Shown: positions 1 through 8,138, numbered from the stretch's first letter. The stretch is DNA of 9,291 nt from Paludibacter sp. (GCA_028705705.1 JAQWCZ010000063.1:1-9291); one strand, 5' to 3'. Notes: generated by a model not told the origin, from the letters alone. Numbers and translations: made by a program.

Positions 1-589
1 TTACTCCTACACAGCCTACACGATATCCTACTTCTCCATATATTCCAACCGAACCACCGCCGCTGAAACCTACACTGATACCAAATCCTAATGGAACACC
101 GGCAAGACAAAAATTCAATCCAATACTGAATCCATTGCTATTTATACTCCATGTAAGGAATTCACCGCTCGGATCAACATACTTAAACGGATTATTCAGG
201 CAATACGCATACCTGTTAAAACTCTGCGTAAAATCAGGCGCTTGTACATACGGGTCGGGTGAAAGGAAACGAGCTAATACCGGGTCATAAACCCTTCCGT
301 TCATGTTAATCAGGTTCAGGGCAACTAAGTGCTCGTGACCGGTATATCCACAGTCGGTGATGTTTACTCCGCTGAGTAAAATCCTGCCACCCCAGGGTGT
401 ATAAGCATAAGCAGTTACGATTGTTCCACTCGTGTTGGTGATACGTTCCAAAGAACCCTGCCTGTCGGTATGCACGTAATACAACGTGTTATTCTGCTGC
501 ATCGCGGTTAACCCAACCGGCGTGTAAATATAATCAATTTTTGTAATTGTACCATCGGCAGATATTTCTTCTTCGTAACTTCCTAAGTA
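1..589 (-). pseudogene. Separated C-terminal end of the RHS protein: conserved RHS core end plus start of variable glycine-rich tip (partial, runs off left edge)
   Basis: This is the direct continuation of the upstream RHS reading frame beyond the in-frame TAA at 590-592: 196 further codons with no stop down to base 2. It reads YLGSYEEEIS just after the stop, then the hallmark RHS core signature with GRVYDPVLARFLSPDPY, RYAYCLNNPFKYV and DPSGE (DPSGE encoded at 161-175). In RHS proteins this region closes the beta-cocoon and marks the border between conserved core and variable C-terminal effector. After DPSGE, 53 residues of a glycine- and serine-rich, probably beta-stranded tail are visible (FSIGLNFCLAG, GFGISVGFSGGGSVGIYG) before the window ends; I cannot assign this tip to a toxin family. 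The first in-frame ATG (500-502) would restart only well inside the core, so independent production is doubtful. Either a nonsense-inactivated 3' part, a recoded extension, or a sequencing error at one base. Confidence 0.85.
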
Positions 590-634
590 TTACCGCGTTT
601 TTTGCAGACTGCCGTTTTGGTAATACCGCGTTTT
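587..634 (-). repeat. 15-bp imperfect direct repeat around the RHS stop codon
   Basis: GTATTACCGCGTTTT at 587-601 and GTAATACCGCGTTTT at 620-634 (plus-strand reading) differ at one adjacent-base position and lie 33 bases (11 codons) apart. They encode KTRYY in the upstream copy and KTR-stop-Y in the downstream copy. The repeat reflects two neighbouring similar peptide segments and could favour slippage, local conversion or misassembly. Confidence 0.75.
590..592 (-). other. In-frame TAA splitting the RHS gene
   Basis: The coding strand reads AAAACGCGG TAA TACTTAGG. Without the stop the frame continues KTR-x-YLGSYEEE into the RHS core signature with no shift. A tyrosine codon (TAT or TAC) at this place gives KTRYYLGSYEE, the usual type of sequence just before the RHS core end, so a single base change TAT/TAC to TAA is the simplest explanation. 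Other genes here end in TAA, TAG and TGA, which argues against a reassigned genetic code. Confidence 0.8.
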
Positions 635-3600
635 GATACGCTGCTCGTCTAAACCATAAGCAATCAGGTATTGATCCGCAATGTTATTCTCATCCACACC
701 TTGTGCAACGCGACTGATTTTGTTGAAGGCTGTGTATTCAATGAATTGCTTATTATTGCTTATACCTTGCTGCGCTCCCGATATTCCACTCATGGCATGT
801 GGCTTTGGCGTGTTGTACAAATAGGTTCCCACATCGGTTTTCGTTTTGATGTTGCCGTTGGGGTGATAATCCATTTCGTATTGCAGGGTATTGTTCAGGT
901 AAGCATGAGTCAACCGGTCGAGCTCATCGTACCGGAAGTTCTCGCTTCGTCCGTATATCAGATCGTTTCTGCTTAACAGGTTGCCGGTTTGGGCTTCGTA
1001 TTCGTAATGGTTGTGCTGGATAAACGTGCTCTCCTTTTTCGCCTGTATATCCGTTAGCTCGCCACGGTTGTTAAAAATATTGACCGTTTCAATCCCGTTG
1101 CCTAATTTATAGCCGGTAAACTGCCCGTTGCTGTTCTGAGCCGTTCCTTCCCAGATAACTGTTTCTCCCTTCTTTACTTTTACCAATGCGCCATAGTTGT
1201 CGTATTCATTGGTTATAATCAGACCGCTTGGCGAAGTGCTGGTCAGTGGTCGCCAGAGAGGGTCGTAGGTACTTGAGAAAACAAATATTTTACCATCATA
1301 TCCATCGGTTACCGTTTCGTTCAGATGCCGGTTGTTATATGTAAACGATTGGGAATGGACTGTTATCCCGTTTTCTTTCTTTATTATGTTTTGAATTTGC
1401 CCGATACCATTGCCCGTTGGCACATACACGTATTCGGTCGAGGAGGTTCCAATCGTGACACCCGATTCCCTGTCGGTCAGGGTTTTGATTTCTGTTCTTC
1501 CGGCGATATCGTACTCAAGTTCGGTTATATCGCCATTGGCATTGACCTGTTTCTTCAGACTTCCATCCGCGAAATACTCATAGGTGATGACACCTGCATT
1601 GGGATCGTGCAACTCTTTTTGACGCCCTACCTCATCGTATTTGATTTCGGTAACAGAGCCATTGGTTTCAATTTTAACCGGTTTTCCCAACGCATTATAG
1701 GTATAAACAATATCCCCACCCTGATCGTGACGCCGGGTAACTTCACCCATGGCATTGGTTTCACTATAACTTATCGTACCATCGGGAGCGGTAACAGTAA
1801 CTTTTCCTGCGGCATCAGCATAACTGTATTGAGTTATCAGCGTATTCGTACCGTCAAAAGTAATTTCCATGCTGACACGTTGTAACGGATCGTTGTATTC
1901 ATAATCGGTATAAATCTCCGTTTCACCATCGTATCGAGGTTTAACAGAGCGTATTAATTTCCCTGTAACAGGATCGTATTCGGTAAAGGATTTCAACTTT
2001 GCACCCTTCCATCCTGAAGTCTCGGTATAAATCTCCCGTCCAAGTGCATCGTAACGTGTTTCGGTAACCATGTTCGTTTTATTTGAACTAATGGTTTGTT
2101 TATACAGGCTTGAAACGCCCCATTGTGTATTATACGAAATCTCCTCTCCCGTGGGAAGCGTTTTCTTGATCAACTGCCCGAAAGCATTATACTGGTAATA
2201 TGTAGTCAGTCCGTCAATTCCCTTTTCACTCAGCACGCGACCCCAGTCATCGTGCGTGGTATAGCTTTTTTGTACCAGTACATTTTCTTTTGATTCCGCG
2301 AAGCGAAATTTATCATCGTATGTGTACCTGGTAATTCGCGAAGTTTGTCCTAATGGTGTAATGGTAACCGATTTCAGTTTTCCGGCAGGAAAATACTCGT
2401 AAACACTACTTGTCTCAGCATAAGTACCCTGCATTTCCACTGAAGTTTTTACATTACCTTTTTCATCATAAGTATAAGTTGAAGTGAAAACATAATTGGG
2501 ATGGTCGATACGTTTACTTGTAACTTTTTTTGTTTTAGGCTGATAAGCAATCAATCCAGTTGATATTCTTTTTACGAAATCACTGTATTCAGAGATTGTT
2601 GTAATGCCATCTGATTCGCTTTCGGTTTTTGCGAGCGTACCATCAGGATTAAATGTATATTCGGTAGTTGTAACCGTATTTTTTAATTTATCCGTAGAAA
2701 TCTGCTGGCTTACTACCGGGATTAAACGTTTTTCGCCATTTTTCCCCTGTACTATACCGGCAGATAACACATCATTGTTTTGAATGGATTCCGATATCAA
2801 GACACCATTTACACTTACAATTTGTTTCTTTGGATTTACAGTATAATAATCCGTATTGATTTCGTATTCTGTAACATTTGTTTGTTTTGTACGGTCGTTT
2901 GTTGCACTTACTTTCTCGAAGCCAAGGAATCCTTTTCCACGGGTATGTACTTTTGGCTTCTCGTAATCATATGATGTAATTGAGCCATCTGCAGCGGTAT
3001 ACTGATCAACCACCATCATGGGTGCCTTAAGGTCGCGCAGGTCAGTGCGATTTTCTGTATGGTTATATGCGGAAAAGTACTTATACGTGAAACTCTCGGT
3101 TTGCCCCATCCCGTTGGTGATACTATGAACCACGTTGTGCATGTTGGCAGCAGGCATGGTGAAGGCTTTGTAATAACGAGAATTACGATCACCTCTCATA
3201 TCACCGAAAACCAAATCCTGCACCCCGTCTCCATTAACGTCCATGACAGCCGGACGCATTTTTGATAACGGGGCAAAATAGTAATATTTTAAATTGTCAA
3301 ACACGAAATTTCCATTCTGATTTTTATAAAAATGCCAGTTTGTATGTTTGTATCCTTTTTTATCAAACACATCATCAGCAATAACGATATCAGTATAACC
3401 ATCGCCGTTATAATCAAGAAAAACCGGATATTGCATGTCATCTTTTATGTGTTGAGAATGGCTGTAAACAGTAGGTAAGTTTGTTAATGTAGAACCTGGG
3501 GACAATCCATATCCTTTGGTTGTTCTTAATATCCATTTATGATTATCGCCTTCAAAAAGAATATCGGTTAGCCCATCATTATTTATATCAATCGAATAAG

Positions 3601-5974
3601 ATGCTATCATGGAAGCATTATTACCAATAAGCAATCGTTCTTGATTTGAACCATTTTGATATTGAGAGCCAACAATCCAATCAGAACTTTCAATTACATC
3701 AATCCCAGGCAGCTGGTTGTTGGATTTATATTGCTCATTTCTTACCAATTGTAACAAATCAGGTTTACCGTCGGCATTAAAATCTCCGGTGTTGGGAGAA
3801 ACAAATACTCCTTTTGCTATATTCACCGATATCGGATATGCTTCACCCGTTCCCGTCAATCCTTCACTTTTACCATAGAATATTGTGGCATAATATGGAA
3901 TAAAGGCAGCAAGATTATCTTCATTACGTAAGTTTTTTATATAAGGAATAACTGCTAAATCAACATATTCGTCATTATTTGCATTTACTAACATTGGCGT
4001 GAAACGATAGGAAAATGTACAAATTGCTGATGCAGGAAAATCAACATATGAAATTATTATCATAGACTCTTCTGCTTCAGATAATTCGTAAATATTGATC
4101 CTACTGGAAGGGGTTATCAGGATTATATCATCCTTCCCGTTTTTATTAACATCTCCTACAAGTATTTGTGTAAAACCGGGAATATCTTCATTCGTTGCTG
4201 GAAATCTTATTAATGGTAGAACTTTATTGTTCTTTAATGTGACACTAACATAACCGTTTCTATCTTCCGGAATATCGGACGATTGATTACCTTCCCACAT
4301 AACAATTTTATCCTGATAACCATCCCCGTCAATATCCCCGGCATACAAATGACAGCTTTCATTATTTACAACATTACCGTCGGCTTTTATCTCCCCCAAA
4401 TCTATTTCTTTAATTTTACTTCCTTTTCCCCATCCAATCTTAGTGCTGTTTATAAATGCCTTATTTGATCCAAAATATGGTTTCACGGCATCTAACTTCG
4501 CGTAATTTTCACTGCTGTTATACACGAACTGATAACCTCTTGCCAAAACCTCATCCACAAACACCTGTATTTCAGACAACAATTTATTTTGTTGAATCCA
4601 AAAACCGTTAATACAACGCTGCTGCAGTGTACCTCCCTGCTGAATATGCTTGTCATCGTAGTCAAAAGAAATACGGTTCGTGCCATAACTAACAGTTTTC
4701 AGATATTGCCCGTTGTCCTGGTAAGTATAGCTGATTGTATTTCCGTTAATATCTGATACCTTGTTTATTTTCCATGCTAATACTTTTTCCCCATCTATAA
4801 GTAAAGAATTAGCTGTGTTTCCATATTCAGTAACAGTACCTTCCTTAGTTGTAAGCTCAAAATAAATACGCTGTGTTTCGGTGCTTTTCAATATCTTCAC
4901 CCGGGCATAATTCTCTGTTTCGGTACCATAAACAGCTTCTTCCTGAAAATGTGTACCATCAAGCAAAATCAACCGCTGTCCATCAATATTTAACTGGTCA
5001 GTCTCATTAAATTGGATGGTTGTTGCATTTATTTTTCCGTCTGAAGTTGCATCATAATAAAAACTCTGCATCCCACGGCTGATGGCAGATACTCCCGCTA
5101 CATCCCAACCGATTCCCAACGCACCATAACCTCCCTGGCTATTATAGGCGATAGAAATCTGTGGTTGAACACCATTTGTACCAACAGGAACTTCAATCGG
5201 TATCTGGTAACTTGCGGCACCTGCCGGACCTACAGAAGCTGATCCCGGCAATGTTCCGACAGATAAATTAGTTAAAGTTTCATTAGCTGTATACAAAGAA
5301 CTTTCAACAGTTTGCATCGACAAATTTGAATGTGCTAATCCAGGTGTTGGTGTTCCTACACAGTAATCATTTATTAATGACTGAATAGAAGATGATGTCC
5401 AATGCACATACCTTCGTTGAATGGAAAGCATGTTTTGTCTTGATTTTCCGTTATGTGCCCATAAATTCCAATAGGTAGATATTACATGATTAGAATATGC
5501 CTGTCCGGTTATTTTAGGGTAGCGATATGACATCTCATCAACCAGGATTCCATTGTTGTTATGTAATGATATTTTTTCTCCTTCATTGCGTAACCAAATA
5601 CGACAATGAAAAAACATCTTTGTATCTCCGGAAATTGTTGGAAATAAATCTGAGAAATTAAATTTCGAATGCGGATATTTGAATATTACAAGTATAGCTT
5701 CTCTGGAACGAATTATTGAATTAGCAGGAAATACAAAACTACTGGCAACATCATTAATACTCCATTGTGAAATATCAATATCCTCAGCAGTAGGATTATA
5801 CAACTCGATAAATTCGCCGTTATGATGACCTGCAAACCGAGTGTAACTAAACATATCTTCATTCAAAGGCGTATCATAAAAAACTTCGGAAATGATAACC
5901 GGATTAACTCTCTCTGCATGTATGTTGAAACAGAAAAGAACAACTATTAATATAGTAAGGAGTGTATTTCTCAT
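590..5974 (-). CDS. Giant secreted RHS-repeat / Tc-toxin BC-like protein (lamin-tail + SpvB + FG-GAP + TcdB-middle + RHS), ended by a premature stop
   Basis: 1794 residues to the TAA. The start at 5974 is supported by a good Sec signal peptide (residues 1-20, MRNTLLTILIVVLF..., cut after NIHA). Residues ~25-150 resemble a lamin-tail domain (IISEVFYDTP, GEFIELYNP, ISQWSINDVA). Residues ~243-530 are SpvB-like (SVGPAGAASYQIPIEVPVG, ISIAYNSQGGYGALGIGWDV). Residues ~545-925 hold FG-GAP/VCBS calcium-loop repeats (GDIDGDGYQD, GDVNKNGKDD, GDFNADGKPD, DINNDGLTD, DYNGDGYTD, DVNGDGVQD). Residues ~945-1030 match the TcdB middle region in style (ITNGMGQTESFTYKY, GKGFLGFEKV). From ~1100 to the end are many RHS/YD repeats (YTYDEKGN, RYDALGRE, KYDEVGRQ, RYDELDRL). 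In Tc toxins the SpvB/TcB and RHS/TcC parts form a hollow shell around a toxin; here both halves are one chain, as in many Bacteroidota RHS proteins. The family's conserved core end is missing from this product but encoded just downstream in frame. It is the third gene of a likely operon, 35 bases after the T9SS-tagged protein. Cargo and target are unknown. Confidence 0.93.
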   Translation of the reverse strand: MRNTLLTILIVVLFCFNIHAERVNPVIISEVFYDTPLNEDMFSYTRFAGHHNGEFIELYNPTAEDIDISQWSINDVASSFVFPANSIIRSREAILVIFKYPHSKFNFSDLFPTISGDTKMFFHCRIWLRNEGEKISLHNNNGILVDEMSYRYPKITGQAYSNHVISTYWNLWAHNGKSRQNMLSIQRRYVHWTSSSIQSLINDYCVGTPTPGLAHSNLSMQTVESSLYTANETLTNLSVGTLPGSASVGPAGAASYQIPIEVPVGTNGVQPQISIAYNSQGGYGALGIGWDVAGVSAISRGMQSFYYDATSDGKINATTIQFNETDQLNIDGQRLILLDGTHFQEEAVYGTETENYARVKILKSTETQRIYFELTTKEGTVTEYGNTANSLLIDGEKVLAWKINKVSDINGNTISYTYQDNGQYLKTVSYGTNRISFDYDDKHIQQGGTLQQRCINGFWIQQNKLLSEIQVFVDEVLARGYQFVYNSSENYAKLDAVKPYFGSNKAFINSTKIGWGKGSKIKEIDLGEIKADGNVVNNESCHLYAGDIDGDGYQDKIVMWEGNQSSDIPEDRNGYVSVTLKNNKVLPLIRFPATNEDIPGFTQILVGDVNKNGKDDIILITPSSRINIYELSEAEESMIIISYVDFPASAICTFSYRFTPMLVNANNDEYVDLAVIPYIKNLRNEDNLAAFIPYYATIFYGKSEGLTGTGEAYPISVNIAKGVFVSPNTGDFNADGKPDLLQLVRNEQYKSNNQLPGIDVIESSDWIVGSQYQNGSNQERLLIGNNASMIASYSIDINNDGLTDILFEGDNHKWILRTTKGYGLSPGSTLTNLPTVYSHSQHIKDDMQYPVFLDYNGDGYTDIVIADDVFDKKGYKHTNWHFYKNQNGNFVFDNLKYYYFAPLSKMRPAVMDVNGDGVQDLVFGDMRGDRNSRYYKAFTMPAANMHNVVHSITNGMGQTESFTYKYFSAYNHTENRTDLRDLKAPMMVVDQYTAADGSITSYDYEKPKVHTRGKGFLGFEKVSATNDRTKQTNVTEYEINTDYYTVNPKKQIVSVNGVLISESIQNNDVLSAGIVQGKNGEKRLIPVVSQQISTDKLKNTVTTTEYTFNPDGTLAKTESESDGITTISEYSDFVKRISTGLIAYQPKTKKVTSKRIDHPNYVFTSTYTYDEKGNVKTSVEMQGTYAETSSVYEYFPAGKLKSVTITPLGQTSRITRYTYDDKFRFAESKENVLVQKSYTTHDDWGRVLSEKGIDGLTTYYQYNAFGQLIKKTLPTGEEISYNTQWGVSSLYKQTISSNKTNMVTETRYDALGREIYTETSGWKGAKLKSFTEYDPVTGKLIRSVKPRYDGETEIYTDYEYNDPLQRVSMEITFDGTNTLITQYSYADAAGKVTVTAPDGTISYSETNAMGEVTRRHDQGGDIVYTYNALGKPVKIETNGSVTEIKYDEVGRQKELHDPNAGVITYEYFADGSLKKQVNANGDITELEYDIAGRTEIKTLTDRESGVTIGTSSTEYVYVPTGNGIGQIQNIIKKENGITVHSQSFTYNNRHLNETVTDGYDGKIFVFSSTYDPLWRPLTSTSPSGLIITNEYDNYGALVKVKKGETVIWEGTAQNSNGQFTGYKLGNGIETVNIFNNRGELTDIQAKKESTFIQHNHYEYEAQTGNLLSRNDLIYGRSENFRYDELDRLTHAYLNNTLQYEMDYHPNGNIKTKTDVGTYLYNTPKPHAMSGISGAQQGISNNKQFIEYTAFNKISRVAQGVDENNIADQYLIAYGLDEQRIKTRYYQNGSLQKTR

Positions 5975-6009
5975 ATAGTAAATTAATTAAGTAAATAATT
6001 ACCGGATTT

Positions 6010-6444
6010 TTATTTCCTAATAATCTTATATGTTTCTTTAATCCCATTGATATTGAGACATAACAAGTAAGTCCCTGCATGATATAAACTCATATCAATA
6101 ATAAATGCAGGACTGGTGGTGCTTTCAGTTTGTAAAGTGGCACCATGTATATCGGTTAGATTATAAATTACAGATAATTCTGATGAAGTATTCCTAATCT
6201 CAACGTGCAAAATCCCTTTGGTTGGATTGGGTAGAATAAGCACTTTTATTTCGTCTATGATATCCTCCAGTGAATCTGGATTTGTCAAGGTCGTATCCGT
6301 TACGTTGTTTTTGATGTTTTGTATGGTTACAGTTTTGTATTTTAAGATACAATTTCCAGCGTCATCGTATATAAAGTTTATTGTTTGTGCATGTGCGAAC
6401 TGGAAGAATAGAATCGCGAAAAATAAAATAATGGTGGTTTTCAT
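6010..6444 (-). CDS. Small secreted protein: YD-repeat-like strand plus T9SS type A sorting domain
   Basis: 144 residues. A clear Sec signal peptide covers residues 1-19 (MKTTIILFFAILFFQFAHA, cut before QT). The mature N-terminus starts at once with a single YD/RHS-like segment (FIYDDAGNCILKYKTV, ~24-39). An acidic, asparagine/threonine-rich linker follows (~40-65). Residues ~66-144 are a type A C-terminal sorting domain of the type IX secretion system: LILPNPTKGILHVEI (69-83), the IYNLTDIHGATL strand pair, LYHAGTYLLCLNINGIKETYKIIRK-type ending (seen in pieces, 120-144). Such domains carry cargo across the outer membrane and are then removed or used for surface attachment. The gene lies 56 bases after the TPR gene and 35 bases before the RHS gene on the same strand, so co-expression is likely. 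The YD strand suggests a link to the RHS shell, but that is inference; it could also be a remnant of an older RHS gene end. Confidence 0.85.
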   Translation of the reverse strand: MKTTIILFFAILFFQFAHAQTINFIYDDAGNCILKYKTVTIQNIKNNVTDTTLTNPDSLEDIIDEIKVLILPNPTKGILHVEIRNTSSELSVIYNLTDIHGATLQTESTTSPAFIIDMSLYHAGTYLLCLNINGIKETYKIIRK

Positions 6445-6500
6445 TTTGTTAGCATTTACAAAGTTTATATATGAATCATACTAATGGATATTAAAACAAC

Positions 6501-8030
6501 TTAAGTTAAGGATTTTTTAAGTGTTTCAATTTCCATTATCGTTGCATAATAACCATTATCCTTGAAATTTTTCTGTAGTTTGGCAAGTGCATAAAGAGCC
6601 TTGATTTGCTCTGAGACCGACACAGGATTCTCGTTGATAAATTTTTGATATTGTTCTACATACATCCAAACAGGGTCATTTTGTTGTTGTACTTTCTTGT
6701 TACATAAAGCTTTCTGAATTTCAATTGCTTTTTTGGCATCTTTTTTATCAAAAGTCATAATATAATGTTCCATAAGGGTATATAAAACCCCATTACATTT
6801 TCCTGATTGTTTTAAACCATTTAACAGAGTGTCTTGTACTTCCTGTTGTTTTTTATTGTTCTGAAGAATCTTGGCACTGGTTAGAAACCATGAAGCGCGT
6901 GCAACAGGTGTTAGTGTTTGGAGGTAAGGCTCAGAGAAATCCAAAATTTGTTTAGCCTCGTTGATGGAAGGCGTATTTTTACTATATTTTACTAACGAAC
7001 CTGCAAGAGCTAAACCTGAAAAAATATTTTGGTTTGCAGCATAGAAATAACGATTTAATGAAACATTTCGGTCATAGTGTTTTTTCCTTTTGAAATAATT
7101 TCTCATTAAGCCGACTATATTAGTATCTCCAAAGTCATTGGCAAGTATCTGCATGCCGAAATGTTCAATTTTTCCTGTGTTTTTCTGTTTATAGACTTGG
7201 CGTAAATTGAAGTATGAAACACGTTTTTTATGCTTCTTTTCTGATTTCTCACGTTCTTTTATCTCTTTATCATTATAAAGATTTCGATGACGTTTTTTTG
7301 CTGGTTTTATACCTGTTTGTGAAGAGTCTTCTTCCAATTCAGCATGAATAGTTGGTTTTCTTGATCTACGTGTATTAATCCATTTTTCAGAAACAGATGA
7401 GTCAAAACTACTGATTTGTAATAAAATATCATCAGGTAAGGTCAGTGATATTTCAGAATTGCGTGAATTAGCGTTAAACTTTTCAAGTAATCGCGGAAAG
7501 TCTTTCACATCTAAAATAAAAATTGTTTTGGGGCTGATTGCTATGGAAGCCAGAACTTGTTCAACCGCATATTGATATAGATTCAGAATTTTATTTTTTT
7601 CAGCAAATTGTCGAGCAGATGCAGGATTTCCCAAACAAAGATTTCTTAAAGCCATTCCATAACGATGTAGAAAATATGGATTACCAGTGTTTTGTTGAAT
7701 CCCGTTTTTATAAAGTTCTATCGATTGTAATATATTTTGACGTGCACCATAAACCCGTGCTAGTCCATCATACAAAAATAATGTTCCCGGATTGTTCTCA
7801 ATGAGTTGTGTAAAAAGGGAGGTCGCTTCATGATATTGTTTCCTATAAAAAAAATCTTTTGCTACCCGATATTGTGCAAGTAAGTCCGCATTACCTGAAC
7901 CTGAAGATTTCACGACTTTTGAAGGGATTGGATTGGATGCTTTGGTTGGTAATATACCTGAAAACATGCAGGTAAAGGCACTTAACAAAGATGATTTTAT
8001 AAAAGATCTTCTTCCGATTAGTTTTTTCAT
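6501..8030 (-). CDS. Exported TPR-like repeat protein with twin-arginine signal
   Basis: 509 residues from the chosen start at 8030. This start is preferred over an in-frame ATG at 8087 because it places a textbook Tat signal at the N-terminus: MKKLIGRRSFIKSSLLSAF, with RRSFIK at 7-12, a hydrophobic stretch to ~27 and a possible TKA|S cleavage near 31. The longer start would also lie inside the predicted leader RNA. Residues ~50-130 form two to three TPR-like helical pairs (AKDFFYRKQYHEATSLFTQL, LYDGLARVYGARQNILQSIE, YFLHRYGMALRNL). A lysine/arginine-rich linker follows at ~220-285 (KKRHRN, KSEKKHKKR), then further alpha-helical, TPR-like sequence from ~300 to 509. TPRs mediate protein-protein contacts; no catalytic motif was seen. 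As first gene of the unit, upstream of the T9SS-tagged protein and the RHS gene, it may be a periplasmic partner or chaperone of the exported proteins (inference). I do not recognise a named family. Confidence 0.82.
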   Translation of the reverse strand: MKKLIGRRSFIKSSLLSAFTCMFSGILPTKASNPIPSKVVKSSGSGNADLLAQYRVAKDFFYRKQYHEATSLFTQLIENNPGTLFLYDGLARVYGARQNILQSIELYKNGIQQNTGNPYFLHRYGMALRNLCLGNPASARQFAEKNKILNLYQYAVEQVLASIAISPKTIFILDVKDFPRLLEKFNANSRNSEISLTLPDDILLQISSFDSSVSEKWINTRRSRKPTIHAELEEDSSQTGIKPAKKRHRNLYNDKEIKEREKSEKKHKKRVSYFNLRQVYKQKNTGKIEHFGMQILANDFGDTNIVGLMRNYFKRKKHYDRNVSLNRYFYAANQNIFSGLALAGSLVKYSKNTPSINEAKQILDFSEPYLQTLTPVARASWFLTSAKILQNNKKQQEVQDTLLNGLKQSGKCNGVLYTLMEHYIMTFDKKDAKKAIEIQKALCNKKVQQQNDPVWMYVEQYQKFINENPVSVSEQIKALYALAKLQKNFKDNGYYATIMEIETLKKSLT

Positions 8031-8053
8031 AATATGAGGATACACTGTTAAAC

Positions 8054-8071
8054 AAAAAAAAGAGAAGTATC
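8054..8071 (-). terminator. 3' arm and T-tract of the leader RNA (terminator-like)
   Basis: The arm GATACTTCTCT is followed at once by T residues (eight in a row in total) on the minus strand, the form of a rho-independent terminator. The loop it closes is long (56 nt), so efficiency would depend on the inner structure. If it terminates, transcription of the downstream TPR gene needs read-through, as in attenuation. Confidence 0.35.
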
Positions 8072-8138
8072 GAAGGATTCTGACCATTCATCGTCCCACC
8101 CCTTGGGTTGCCGCTTTAATTAAGCTAGATACTTCTCT
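8054..8138 (-). ncRNA. Candidate structured leader RNA or small RNA upstream of the TPR gene
   Basis: Read on the minus strand, AGAGAAGTATC (8138-8128) pairs perfectly with GATACTTCTCT (8071-8061), an 11-bp closing stem. The 3' arm runs straight into an unbroken T-tract (8061-8054). The 56-nt interior can form at least two more small hairpins: GCTT/AAGC around AATTA, and ACCC/GGGT around AAG; a weak GAC/GTC pairing may form a third. A TAnnTTTG box (8152-8145) sits about 6 bases before the 5' arm, so a transcript would start at or next to the stem. Compact ends defined by promoter, stem and T-tract suggest a real RNA unit: an sRNA, attenuator or riboswitch-like leader of the TPR-T9SS-RHS unit. 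It does not match any riboswitch consensus I can recall well enough to name. No expression evidence. Confidence 0.5.

Noticed and set aside
590..592. Reassigned stop codon (alternative genetic code) to explain the RHS interruption
   Set aside because: The TPR, T9SS and XRE genes end properly in TAA, GtrA in TAG and the right-edge gene in TGA, so all three stops act normally here.
671..1885. Plus-strand open frames at 671-976 and 1325-1885 opposite the RHS gene
   Set aside because: They mirror the RHS repeats on the other strand and show no domain or own control signals.
6500..6510. Palindrome CTTAAGTTAAG at the TPR stop codon as terminator
   Set aside because: Only 5-bp AT-rich arms with a one-base centre and no T-tract on the minus strand; too weak, and it would cut the apparent operon.
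8028..8087. Longer start of the TPR gene at 8087
   Set aside because: It would put 19 residues before a textbook Tat signal and would start inside the predicted leader RNA; the ATG at 8028-8030 is better.
7891..8091. 66-aa minus-strand frame overlapping the TPR gene start
   Set aside because: It lies in another frame of the TPR gene, has no recognisable domain and begins within the leader RNA.
8054..8138. Partial resemblance of the leader RNA to a SAM-I (S-box) riboswitch: CGGCAACC in the interior and a GTATC/GATAC closing stem
   Set aside because: The conserved 5' part of the S-box (the AGAG and GGAGGGA segment with its kink-turn) is missing, and the spacing after CGGCAACC does not fit, so the family name is not supported.
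8061..8138. The 11-bp inverted repeat as ends of a miniature transposable element
   Set aside because: The flanks (A-tract on one side, CGTTTGC on the other) show no target-site duplication, and a promoter box and T-tract fit an RNA gene better.
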